Assembly (NCBI GenBank): GCA_003252395.1
Contig: QKEL01000013.1
Location: forward strand, 1-64,000
Direction of reading: 5' to 3'
Length of the DNA stretch: 64,000 bases
Source: Spirochaetales bacterium
GTDB lineage: Bacteria; Spirochaetota; Spirochaetia; Treponematales; Treponemataceae
In this document: piece after piece, positions 51,960 through 59,663 of the stretch
Position numbering within the stretch: the first letter of the stretch is position 1
How the letters are laid out: every line of letters begins with the position of its first letter
Notes under the pieces: model-generated
Told to the model about the DNA's origin: nothing
The model's input: the letters and a program-made list of their open reading frames with translations, nothing else
The model's database searches: none
Translations under genes and position numbers: made by a program

Positions 51960-53583
51960 GCGCCTCGTCCAGTGAGCGGATCACCTCGTCGCCGCGGACG
52001 CCTAGGTCGCGCACCCTGCCGGCCCGATCGTGTATGTCGGCGAATTCCGACGAAACCCGGTCCAATTCCTTCAAGCTAGAGGCCGACCGGGAACGGATAT
52101 TCTCCACGGCGGTATGGTTCGACTCGAGCATCCCGTTGATCTTGGTCACGGACTCGCTCATTTCCCGGGAAGCGGTAACCACGTCCGTCACGGAGCGATT
52201 GATGTCGCCGGTGCCGACCGAAAGCTCCTCCATGCCCGAGCTTATTTCCGCGAAAGCGGAACGGGCCCGTTGGGTTTCCTTCCCGATCACCGTGAAGGCT
52301 TCCCCGATCGTCCGGTTCGACTCCTGCACCTCGCCGATCTTCTTGAAAAGGCCGCCGAGCCCGTCGGCTATTATCTTGCTGTTTTCCGCGGTCTCTTCCG
52401 CGAGTCGCCTGATTTCTTCCGCGACCACCGCGAAGCCCTTGCCGCTGTCTCCAGCGTGGGCCGCCTCGATCGCGGCGTTCATGGCCAAAAGGTTCGTCTG
52501 GCTCGAAATGGCCCCGATCACCTCTACCACTTCCTGCAGGGAATCGCCGCTTTCCGCCAGCGACTCGATGCTCGCCCCGGAGACCTCGGCGCTCTCCCGC
52601 CCCCCGTTAATGCTATTCGCCAGGGCTTCCACGCTTTCCCGGTTGCGCCGGGCGACTTCTGACATGCTCCCGATGGAAGCCACCATCTGCTCGATGGCCG
52701 CGGAGGCCACCATGGTCATGGAGCGGTTCTTCTCCGTTGACCGGGTAATGTCGGCGGTCGCCGCGGCGATCACCCCGTTGGAATCGGCGGTTTTGCCCGC
52801 CTCCCGGTTCAGCTCCTCCAGATCGGCCCGCATGCGGGAAACGCCCTCGCCGATCGCCTTGGTCGCCTTGGCCATGCCCTCGGATTCCTCCACCAGGATC
52901 GAGCCCGTGTGGAGCCCCTCCCTGGCCGCGTTCATGGCGTCGGTTGTCTTGGCCACCTTGATGCCCGCTTCCTCGGCGGCCTTCTCAAGGCTCTTCGTAT
53001 AGCCGTCCATAATCCTCAGCAGGAGGAAGGCGAGCAAGCCGGTGCACAGGAGCCCCATGGTGCTGTTGATGATTCCCGTATTGGCGGTGGCGTACACCGA
53101 TTCGCCCGCGCCCTTGACCATGGCCCAAATCGCCCAGTTGCCTATGCCGAAAAAAACCGTGGTGGCCAGTACTTGAACCATTCCGGAAAAAACGCCCACG
53201 TAGAGAACCAAATACGACATGTAAAAGGCGTAGGTCGTAAAGGCGGTCTCCGGCGAGGCGCGCGAATTGAGGAGGCGAATGGCGACGGTTACGATAATCG
53301 TCGGCAAGGCGTAGGACCAGACGGCGAGGGAAAGGTTCCCGGCCCGAAGGGCCGCGAGGCTTATCAGTACCAGCGCGACGATGGCCACTCCCCCGAGCAT
53401 GCCCTTCCGGGCGAGCTCCGGGTCTAAGGGGATGCTTGCGTACAACGCCAAAAGGAGCGAGAGGAGGAGCAGCATAAAAAAGCTGTAAACCGAGAATATC
53501 CGGGCCTTGCTCCGGGTGATGTAGTCGCGGTTTTCGTAATTAACGGTAAAAAAACGGATTATCGCTTCGTATAACTTTTTCAT
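51946..53583 (-). CDS. Methyl-accepting chemotaxis protein without periplasmic domain
   Basis: A 545-residue receptor. The first 220 residues contain about six membrane helices with only short loops, so no periplasmic ligand domain is present. The cytoplasmic part ends in the signalling hairpin [36 protein letters not shown] near residue 370. It presumably senses a membrane or cytoplasmic signal and controls CheA. No other chemotaxis genes are nearby. Confidence 0.9.
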   Translation of the reverse strand: MKKLYEAIIRFFTVNYENRDYITRSKARIFSVYSFFMLLLLSLLLALYASIPLDPELARKGMLGGVAIVALVLISLAALRAGNLSLAVWSYALPTIIVTVAIRLLNSRASPETAFTTYAFYMSYLVLYVGVFSGMVQVLATTVFFGIGNWAIWAMVKGAGESVYATANTGIINSTMGLLCTGLLAFLLLRIMDGYTKSLEKAAEEAGIKVAKTTDAMNAAREGLHTGSILVEESEGMAKATKAIGEGVSRMRADLEELNREAGKTADSNGVIAAATADITRSTEKNRSMTMVASAAIEQMVASIGSMSEVARRNRESVEALANSINGGRESAEVSGASIESLAESGDSLQEVVEVIGAISSQTNLLAMNAAIEAAHAGDSGKGFAVVAEEIRRLAEETAENSKIIADGLGGLFKKIGEVQESNRTIGEAFTVIGKETQRARSAFAEISSGMEELSVGTGDINRSVTDVVTASREMSESVTKINGMLESNHTAVENIRSRSASSLKELDRVSSEFADIHDRAGRVRDLGVRGDEVIRSLDEALRKI

Positions 53584-53757
53584 TAAACCATTACATGCCA
53601 GGATTTACCCTTCGCACAAGTCAAATTTCTCCAGTAAATGCGTCTTTTTTATCGAAACGATTTTATCGCGTCTTTTGCCGCATCTGCCCCGTAATCTGTG
53701 CCTTCCGTGCGCCCGCTCTTGATCAAATACCCGGTTTCATCGTTTACTGCTTATATC

Positions 53758-54492
53758 ATGACGCACGCAACAAATAATGCCGGCAACGACGGCGCACCCG
53801 AATCGGCGCTTCGCCGCGCGGTTAAGACGGGCTTGCATTCCGCCCGGGAAAACGCCCTTCCCGGCATCATTCTTTGGCTCTTTGCCTCGGCCATCGTCGC
53901 CGGGTATTGGCTCTTCGAACCGATGCACCGGTTTCTCACTAACCTGGGAAAATTCAAAGCCGAGTCGGGCTACGCCTATTCCATCGTCGCCACCGGAATC
54001 TTTGGCGGGCTAATCCCGTTCCTGTGGCGCCTCGCCCGGGGGAAAAAGCGGGGAACGCGCCTTTGGAACGTGCCTGCCTGGTCGGCCGGTCTCTTTCTCA
54101 CCCTCTTTTGGGCGTATAAGGGCTTTGAAATCGACTTTTTCTACCGCCTTCAGGCGGTGGTTTTCGGAAACGGAAGCGCGCCGTCGGTGCTCGTCCCGAA
54201 GGTCCTCGTCGACCAGTTCGTCTACAATCCCCTGTGGGCCGGTTGGACCCAGCTTTTGGGCTACTGGTGGCTCGAACGCTCCTTCCGCGCCTCGGCCCTT
54301 ACCGACCGCGAATTCTGGGGCACCATTGGCCCTCGCCTCGTCACGGTGCTCATTTCCACCTGGGGCGTATGGATCCCCATGGTCTGTATTATCTACTCCC
54401 TGCCCCCGGAGCTCCAGGTACCGCTTTTCAATATCGCCCTGTGTTTTTGGAGCCTCATGCTCGCCAGCATCACCGCCGAGGGCAAAGAGTAA
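53758..54492 (+). CDS. Mpv17/PMP22-like membrane protein
   Basis: A 244-residue protein with four to five predicted membrane helices. VDQFVYNPLWAGW near residue 143 and, about 60 residues later, WGVWIPMVCIIYSLPPELQVPLFNIALCFWSLML follow the order and spacing of the Mpv17/PMP22 family (DQ...P; W-W-P...VP...W). That family is best known from eukaryotic organelle membranes as channels. The match is by eye. The ATG at 53758 is chosen, with TTTACT 9 nt upstream. Confidence 0.6.
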   Translation: MTHATNNAGNDGAPESALRRAVKTGLHSARENALPGIILWLFASAIVAGYWLFEPMHRFLTNLGKFKAESGYAYSIVATGIFGGLIPFLWRLARGKKRGTRLWNVPAWSAGLFLTLFWAYKGFEIDFFYRLQAVVFGNGSAPSVLVPKVLVDQFVYNPLWAGWTQLLGYWWLERSFRASALTDREFWGTIGPRLVTVLISTWGVWIPMVCIIYSLPPELQVPLFNIALCFWSLMLASITAEGKE

Positions 54493-54528
54493 GGCGCGAT
54501 CCCCCGGGGAAGAATGGCCGCCGGTTTC

Positions 54529-55026
54529 TTAGCCGGCGGGAAAGTTTACGTTGGAAAGGCCTTCGTAATAATTCGCCGTTTCCGCGCGGAATTCGATCGC
54601 CGAATAGTCCGGATCGTTCACGCCCTTCGGGTAGTATATCTCGCACCCGTCCCTCCAGAGCAGCCTTCTCGCTTCCGCATCGGTACGAACCGTGGCGGTG
54701 CCGGAAAGCATGAGCCCCTTGAACCGTTTTTCGTCGCAAAAGTACACGCAACAGCGGGGATTGCGCCGCAGGTCGGCCACCCGCCGCGACGAGGTGTTGG
54801 TGCTGAACCAAACCGTTTTCAGGCCTTCCGTCTCGGCTTTCATGAACGCCTTAACGCTCGGCGCCCCGTCGCCCCCTACGGAGCCAAGATAGGCGATAAG
54901 CGAGTCGCGTACCAGCGCAAGCGACCGCTCCCGAGCCGATTCTTCGCTCAGGGCTGCCGCCGCGCCCTCTTTCGCCTTCTTCGCCGATTCAACCGCCGTT
55001 TCGATTGGGTCGTTCTTTTCCATCAT
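54529..55026 (-). CDS. Pyridoxamine-5'-phosphate-oxidase-like flavin protein
   Basis: A 165-residue split-barrel protein of the general-stress/PNPOx-like type: VKAFMKAETEGLKTVWFSTNTSSRRVADLRRNPRCCVYFCD is characteristic. It probably binds FMN or F420; substrate is unknown. The start at 55026 (AAGGAG upstream) replaces the track's 55089; a second ATG at 55023 is equally possible. It follows the MarR gene in the same operon (19-nt gap). Confidence 0.82.
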   Translation of the reverse strand: MMEKNDPIETAVESAKKAKEGAAAALSEESARERSLALVRDSLIAYLGSVGGDGAPSVKAFMKAETEGLKTVWFSTNTSSRRVADLRRNPRCCVYFCDEKRFKGLMLSGTATVRTDAEARRLLWRDGCEIYYPKGVNDPDYSAIEFRAETANYYEGLSNVNFPAG

Positions 55027-55045
55027 GCCGCTCCTTGTCGTATCG

Positions 55046-55471
55046 TCATTCTTTGAGGTTTTCGTACACCCGTTCCAGCAGCGCCTCAAACCGAACTGCC
55101 TCCTCTTCGCTGAAACCCCGGTAAAATACGTCGTTCATCCGCTCCGAAACCGCCTCGTACCGGCTGCGCATCGCCCGGTTCTTGTCGGTCAGGAAAATCA
55201 GTATCTTTCGCCGGTCCCGCGGGCTTCCCTCCCTGCGGATCTGGCCTTCGGCCTCGAGCCGGTCCAGCATGCGGGTCAGGGTCGATTTCCCGAGGGCGGT
55301 CCTGGCCGACAGTTCCTGAATGGAGATGCCGTCCTCTTTCCACAGGGGAAAGAGAATGCGCCCCTGTGCCGGGTTTATGTCTTCTACCCCATACTCCTTG
55401 AGGAGCTTGGAGAAGATCCTTCCCGACAAGTGGTGAATTTTCGCGAGTACGTGCCCGCTGTTTCTTTTCAT
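55046..55471 (-). CDS. MarR-family transcriptional regulator
   Basis: A 141-residue winged-helix regulator with ISIQELSARTALGKSTLTRMLDRLEAEGQIRREGSPRDRRKI, a clear MarR DNA-binding block near residues 50-92. It starts at an ATG only 7 nt after a TATACT -10. The 12-bp palindrome TTGTATATACAA lies in the promoter spacer. It is cotranscribed with the flavin protein and probably represses both. Confidence 0.9.
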   Translation of the reverse strand: MKRNSGHVLAKIHHLSGRIFSKLLKEYGVEDINPAQGRILFPLWKEDGISIQELSARTALGKSTLTRMLDRLEAEGQIRREGSPRDRRKILIFLTDKNRAMRSRYEAVSERMNDVFYRGFSEEEAVRFEALLERVYENLKE

Positions 55472-55478
55472 TGTAGGT

Positions 55479-55508
55479 AGTATAGTTGTATATACAAATA
55501 AAAGTCAA
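55479..55508 (-). promoter_or_regulatory. MarR-flavin protein promoter with operator (leaderless)
   Basis: Minus strand TTGACT-N18-TATACT, 7 nt before the ATG at 55471. TTGTATATACAA (55486-55497) is a perfect palindrome in the spacer, an obvious autoregulatory site. Confidence 0.72.
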
Positions 55509-55551
55509 TAAAAAAGGCGGAAACCTTTTCGTACGGTTCCGCCCGTGGCGA

Positions 55552-56298
55552 TCAGTGCGCGCACTCGTGGTCTGAATCGCCCCCGTGCGCGTGGCAGGTT
55601 TCTCCCGAATCGGAAAGGGCGCCGCTGAGCCAGGCTTCCACCGCCGGCCGCGCTTCTCCCGAGGCTCCCCGAATCGTTTTAATGCCGTTTGAAGCGAGTA
55701 CGTTTATCGCCCCGTTCCCGATATTGCCGGCGATCATCATGGTAATGCCCCGTTCGGCCAGAACCGGCGCGATGCCCGATTTGCAGCCGCACCCTTGACG
55801 GGAAGGGAGGAGGCTTTCCTCCACGATCTTGTTTCCTTCGACGGTAAATACGGCGTACTCCGCGCAGTGGCCAAAATGTGAGTCGATGGTTTTTCCCGCT
55901 ACGGGAACCGCGATTTTCATGAGTCTATCTCCTTGGGTTTGTATCCGGACGTTGCCGCCCCGTATCTCCACGGCTGCCCCGTTTACCAGGGCTTGCGCCG
56001 ATTTCTTTCTCGCTTCCGTCACGATTCTGCCGAAGGTTTGCCGGGAAACCCCCATTTGGCGGGCCGCGGCTTCCTGATAGAGCCCTTCCAGATCGGCCAA
56101 GCGCAGGGCCTCAAGCTCATCCAGGGTCAAAACGACGGTATCGGCCTCCCGGAGCGGCCCGGTCCCGCGATGGCTGCCGTCTTGATTCTGCCGTACGCCC
56201 AGGCGGCACTCCGGCTCTGACGGGAGGCGCGGAAGGCTCGCGTCGTCGTGGCGGCTTTGCCGGGGTCTGACGTTTCGCGGACAACAGGGGCGGGGCAT
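55552..56298 (-). CDS. DUF134 regulator fused to NifX/NafY-like cofactor domain
   Basis: A 248-residue protein. The N-terminal part is DUF134 (starts [50 protein letters not shown], an HTH near 55-90). From residue 127 a dinitrogenase Fe-Mo cofactor biosynthesis domain begins ([25 protein letters not shown]), ending in a His/Cys-rich tail ([14 protein letters not shown]). AAGGAG lies 9 nt before the internal ATG at 55920, so the C-terminal domain may also be made alone. The start at 56298 lies 7 nt after a TAACAT -10. No nitrogenase genes are in the window. Confidence 0.82.
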   Translation of the reverse strand: MPRPCCPRNVRPRQSRHDDASLPRLPSEPECRLGVRQNQDGSHRGTGPLREADTVVLTLDELEALRLADLEGLYQEAAARQMGVSRQTFGRIVTEARKKSAQALVNGAAVEIRGGNVRIQTQGDRLMKIAVPVAGKTIDSHFGHCAEYAVFTVEGNKIVEESLLPSRQGCGCKSGIAPVLAERGITMMIAGNIGNGAINVLASNGIKTIRGASGEARPAVEAWLSGALSDSGETCHAHGGDSDHECAH

Positions 56299-56305
56299 AC
56301 GGCCC

Positions 56306-56334
56306 ATGTTATGGGCATATGCCAATAAAGTCAA
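56306..56334 (-). promoter_or_regulatory. DUF134-fusion promoter with palindromes (leaderless)
   Basis: Minus strand TTGACT-N17-TAACAT, 7 nt before the ATG at 56298. Palindromes GCCCAT-N3-ATGGGC (56302-56316) and GGCATATGCC (56314-56323) cover the -10 and spacer, suggesting autoregulation by the HTH domain. Confidence 0.62.
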
Positions 56335-56405
56335 GGGTCACGCACGCGAACGCACCGTAGCGGGCGGGCCAGGGCGGGATCTAGGACGATCGGCCCCGCA
56401 TCGGC

Positions 56406-56411
56406 TATACT
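56406..56411 (+). promoter_or_regulatory. -10 element of TetR gene
   Basis: TATACT with 11 nt to the ATG at 56423. No ribosome-binding site is seen. Confidence 0.5.
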
Positions 56412-56422
56412 CGATTTCGCGT

Positions 56423-57049
56423 ATGAAAGAAACCAGGGAAAAAAAACGGACCAAGCGCGACGCGCAGGCTCGGGAGTCTAAAGACCGCATTTACGAGGCA
56501 GGCATCCGATTATTCACCGAAAAGGGCTTCGACGAAACGAGCATCGCGGAGATATGCCGGAAGGCCGAGTGTTCCGTAGGGGCTTTTTATCATTATTTCG
56601 CGACCAAAGACTCCATTATAGAGGAGAACTTCCGCCGGACCGACCGGCAAGTGGATCTGTGGGGAACGTTGGCCGGCGAAAACGGGGCGAAACCCGTAAG
56701 CGTACGGGAATCCGTCCTCTCGTTTTTCGATTCGTACGCCCAGCTGGTGAAGATAAACGGGTTGGAGTTTTCGAAGCGGTTTTATACCTGGAAGAACAAG
56801 AACTTTATCAAAAAGGGCCGGCCCATGCAGAACCGGCTCGCCGATCTCCTCCGCCGCGGTAACGAATCGGGCGCCATCGCCTTACTCGTTTCGCCCGAAG
56901 AAGCCTGCGAATGGCTATTCCTGTGCGCCCGCGGGGTCGTTTTCCATTGGTGCCTGCACGAGGGTTCCTTTGAGCTCGCCGCGGAAATGCGAACGTGCAT
57001 CGGCCGCGCCCTTCGGGGAATAGAGTCCGGATCGGGCGTCGCGGAATAA
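56423..57049 (+). CDS. TetR-family transcriptional regulator
   Basis: A 208-residue repressor. The N-terminal HTH reads RIYEAGIRLFTEKGFDETSIAEICRKAECSVGAFYHYFATKDSII (near 20-65). The C-terminal helical ligand domain (with FSKRFYTWKNKNFIKKG) is unassigned. The start at 56423 is chosen, not the track's 56306. It converges on the exported flavin reductase, whose promoter region carries a 14-bp perfect palindrome that it might bind (inference). Confidence 0.9.
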   Translation: MKETREKKRTKRDAQARESKDRIYEAGIRLFTEKGFDETSIAEICRKAECSVGAFYHYFATKDSIIEENFRRTDRQVDLWGTLAGENGAKPVSVRESVLSFFDSYAQLVKINGLEFSKRFYTWKNKNFIKKGRPMQNRLADLLRRGNESGAIALLVSPEEACEWLFLCARGVVFHWCLHEGSFELAAEMRTCIGRALRGIESGSGVAE

Positions 57050-57082
57050 AAAAAAAACCGCCCGAACCTGAGTCCGGGCGGT
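57048..57082 (-). terminator. Terminator of reductase gene
   Basis: Minus strand CCGCCCG-N10-CGGGCGG stem followed by ten T. It also separates the convergent TetR gene. Confidence 0.9.
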
Positions 57083-57144
57083 CGGAGGAGAGTATCAAAA
57101 CCAAGACGAGGCCTTTCCGTTGGGCCGCCCCGTCTTAATTCCCG

Positions 57145-58917
57145 TTATTTCGCGGGCGTTTCCGCCGCGGCATTGGTTCCGGCGATTCTTCCGAACACGT
57201 TAATGTCGGCCAGGGCGTTGCCGCCGAGCCGGTTGGTGCCGTGCACGCCGCCGGTCGTCTCGCCCGCGGCGTAGAGGCCGGGAATCACGTTCCCCTTGGT
57301 GTCGATCACCTGGGCTTTCTCGTTGATCTTTATGCCGCCCATGGTGTGGTGCACCGTGGGCTTGCGTCCGCCGGCGAAGTAGGGGCCCTGGTCCATCTTA
57401 TACTGGAACAGGGTTCTTCCGAACTTGTCCGGCCCGCCTTTCTCCACGGCCTTGTTGAAGTCCGCGACCGCGGCCTTCAGGTTGTCCGCGGGAACGTTCA
57501 TCTTTACCGCCAATTCATCCAGGGTATCGGCCATCACGGCGCGGCCCTGGTCCACCAACTCTTGGATAGTCTCGTTGAAGTTGTTCTTCGTGGCCATGGT
57601 CGGGTAGTTATGCGAATCGAGCACGATCCACATGAACTGGTCGGTTTGCTTGAAAAGGGCGTTGGTCATCACGTCTCGGCGCTGACCCTCGTCCACGAAG
57701 CGGTTCCCTTCCTTGTTCACGAAGATGCGGTTTTCCACCGCCTGCTCGATATTGCCCGAAAGGCTTCCGGTCACGGGGTCGCCCATGGGCAAAAGCTGGA
57801 TGTATTCCAGGCCCACCATGGCCGCTCCCACCTTCTCCGCCAGGGCCAAACCGTCGCCGGTGGCGCCGGGGTGATTGGTCGTGCCGACGTTTTTCAGGGA
57901 CGGCCATTGGCTGTTGTACTTTTCGCGCATTTCAACGCTGGCGCCGAAACCGCCGGTGGCGACGATGACCGCCTTGTGCCCTTGGGCCACGACGATTCCG
58001 TCACGTCCGGTGGCCTTAACCACGGTGGCGCGGCCTTCCTCGAGGTAAATATCGGTGGCCTTGGTATCGGTGAGGATGGTGATACCTTCATGGCTCTTTA
58101 TATAGTTCATGTAGGTTTCGATATAGCCGGTTCCCAGGGGCTTGATCGGCTTATGGGCGCGGGGCCACAGGCCGCCGAGTACCGTAAAGACCTCTTTCTT
58201 GAATTCCATGCCCATGGATTCGAGCCACTGCAGGGTGGGGTAGGCGTTCTCGACCAGGGTGCGCACCAGCTTGGGGTCGCCCTTCTTGTCGCCGCCCTCG
58301 AAGGTCTGCTGGTAGTGCTTGTCCACCGAGTCCTCAATGCCCTGGGAAATTTGGCGCGAGGGATCGGCCGCGTTGAAGGCCGAACCGGAAATAATCGTGT
58401 TGCCGCCCACCTGGGGCATTTTCTCGAGCACGATGACCGTGGCTCCCGCCTGGTTCGCGGCGACGGCGGCGGCGAGTCCCGCGCCGCCCGCCCCGATAAC
58501 CACCACGTCGGCGTTCAGGACCTTCGTGGCGGAGCTCACCGCGTCGGTGGCCGCCTTACCCTTGGAAAGGGCCGCGATATTGCCGCCCGCGGCTTCCAGG
58601 GCCTTGGTCACGGCCCCGATGATCGCCTTACTGGAATAGGTGGCGCCGGAAACCGAGTCCACGTTCAGGGTCTGACCCTCGATAATCGCCTTGGGAATGC
58701 GCTCGAAGGCCACGTCGGAAACGCCCGGGGTCTCGTGGTTTTCGATAATCTTGATTTCCTTGATCGATTTCTTGTCCACGGTCACTTCCACGACCACGTC
58801 GTCCCCGTGAATACCGGGCGCTCCGCCCGAATAGGTACCGGCCTTGAAATTGCCGCCGCAGCCGGCGAAGATAAGCGCGAGCAGGGCGCTTGCCAGAATG
58901 GGAATGAATTTCTTCAT
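57145..58917 (-). CDS. Exported flavinylated fumarate/urocanate-reductase-like lipoprotein
   Basis: A 590-residue lipoprotein (lipobox FAGC near residue 20). An FMN-binding domain (about 25-115) carries the flavinylation motif SGATYSS near residue 91; a FAD_binding_2 domain follows, with GAGGAGLAAAVAANQAGA near 142. Of the fumarate-reductase active-site residues, RFVDEGQRRD, VHHTMGG and GTNRLGGNAL are conserved, but the family's QxHP histidine reads QLLPMGDP. The acceptor may therefore be another enoate or similar acid. AAGGAG precedes the ATG. An own promoter and palindromic operator lie upstream, and the TRAP genes lie further upstream on the same strand. Confidence 0.9.
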   Translation of the reverse strand: MKKFIPILASALLALIFAGCGGNFKAGTYSGGAPGIHGDDVVVEVTVDKKSIKEIKIIENHETPGVSDVAFERIPKAIIEGQTLNVDSVSGATYSSKAIIGAVTKALEAAGGNIAALSKGKAATDAVSSATKVLNADVVVIGAGGAGLAAAVAANQAGATVIVLEKMPQVGGNTIISGSAFNAADPSRQISQGIEDSVDKHYQQTFEGGDKKGDPKLVRTLVENAYPTLQWLESMGMEFKKEVFTVLGGLWPRAHKPIKPLGTGYIETYMNYIKSHEGITILTDTKATDIYLEEGRATVVKATGRDGIVVAQGHKAVIVATGGFGASVEMREKYNSQWPSLKNVGTTNHPGATGDGLALAEKVGAAMVGLEYIQLLPMGDPVTGSLSGNIEQAVENRIFVNKEGNRFVDEGQRRDVMTNALFKQTDQFMWIVLDSHNYPTMATKNNFNETIQELVDQGRAVMADTLDELAVKMNVPADNLKAAVADFNKAVEKGGPDKFGRTLFQYKMDQGPYFAGGRKPTVHHTMGGIKINEKAQVIDTKGNVIPGLYAAGETTGGVHGTNRLGGNALADINVFGRIAGTNAAAETPAK

Positions 58918-58959
58918 GAATCTCGTCTCCTTTTCGATTTAATTCACAAAATATATTCG

Positions 58960-58973
58960 CCGAATGCATTCGG
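58960..58973. promoter_or_regulatory. 14-bp palindromic operator of reductase gene
   Basis: Perfect palindrome CCGAATGCATTCGG, about +7 to +20 relative to the predicted start of the reductase transcript, a typical repressor position. The nearby TetR is a candidate ligand-responsive regulator. Confidence 0.55.
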
Positions 58974-58986
58974 TAAACATGAAATA

Positions 58987-59015
58987 AGTGTACCTCATTC
59001 CGCGTAACAATGCAA
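58987..59015 (-). promoter_or_regulatory. Reductase promoter
   Basis: Minus strand TTGCAT-N17-TACACT, about 70 nt upstream of the reductase ATG. Confidence 0.6.
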
Positions 59016-59104
59016 TTAGTATAGATAAGATATTATCGATAAAAGAGGCACAAAGGGCCATGCGACGAGTCGGCGGGACGCGCGGAGCCCCCGCGAAGGG
59101 CGAA

Positions 59105-59140
59105 GGTTTCGGGGCGCCAAGGCCCCGAAACCGGGGCCTT
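59105..59140 (-). promoter_or_regulatory. Two mutually exclusive hairpins between dctQ and reductase
   Basis: AAGGCCCCG/CGGGGCCTT (59119-59140) and GGTTTCGGGG/CCCCGAAACC (59105-59132) share bases, so only one can form at a time. No T-run follows. The layout suggests either transcript-end control or conditional read-through from TRAP into the reductase. Confidence 0.45.
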
Positions 59141-59145
59141 ATCGT

Positions 59146-59661
59146 TTATTCGGCCGTTCCGTCGCCGGGAACGATAAGGTGGCGTATCAGGCCGACGCTT
59201 CTCGCGAGGGAATAGAGGCCCATAATGGCCAGCGATACGGGCATACAGGAATAGACGACCCTTCGCGGGATCTGGAATACGGAGGTCACTTCCATGGTCT
59301 TCACGGTGATCTGGAACGCGAAGTAGAAGAAGACGGCGAAGAAGGCAAGGCAGGCGAGCTCGATCAGGAGCCGGTTCGCGATTTTCGCCCGCGCGCTTGT
59401 AAGCCGCGCGCCGATCCAGTCGCCTACGCTGAAATGCGACTTCGTGGCCCAGGCCCCGGCCGCCCCGTAAAAGACCAGGGCGGCGAAGCATAACTCGACG
59501 ATTTCGTCGAGCCAGTGCAGGGAGGTCACCGGGAAAACCCGTAAAAGGACGTTCGCCGTTACCATCAGCATAAGGGCAGCGAAGAGAATTATGGTTATTG
59601 CCTTTAACGCGAACCGAACGGCCCGATCGAGCGCCGCGACGGCTTTATCAATGGTTTTCAT
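59146..59661 (-). CDS. dctQ: TRAP transporter small permease (DctQ)
   Basis: A 171-residue membrane protein with four predicted helices (for example ITIILFAALMLMVTANVLLRVF and EIVELCFAALVFYGAAGAWATKSHF), a DctQ-type small subunit. The ATG at 59661 lies 2 nt after the dctM stop; the longer track ORF only runs back into dctM. It comes after dctM, whereas dctP-Q-M is the usual order. Confidence 0.87.
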   Translation of the reverse strand: MKTIDKAVAALDRAVRFALKAITIILFAALMLMVTANVLLRVFPVTSLHWLDEIVELCFAALVFYGAAGAWATKSHFSVGDWIGARLTSARAKIANRLLIELACLAFFAVFFYFAFQITVKTMEVTSVFQIPRRVVYSCMPVSLAIMGLYSLARSVGLIRHLIVPGDGTAE

Positions 59662-59663
59662 GG

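Noticed and set aside
57241-59007. 588-aa plus-strand ORF
   Set aside because: Antisense to the exported reductase; shadow composition.
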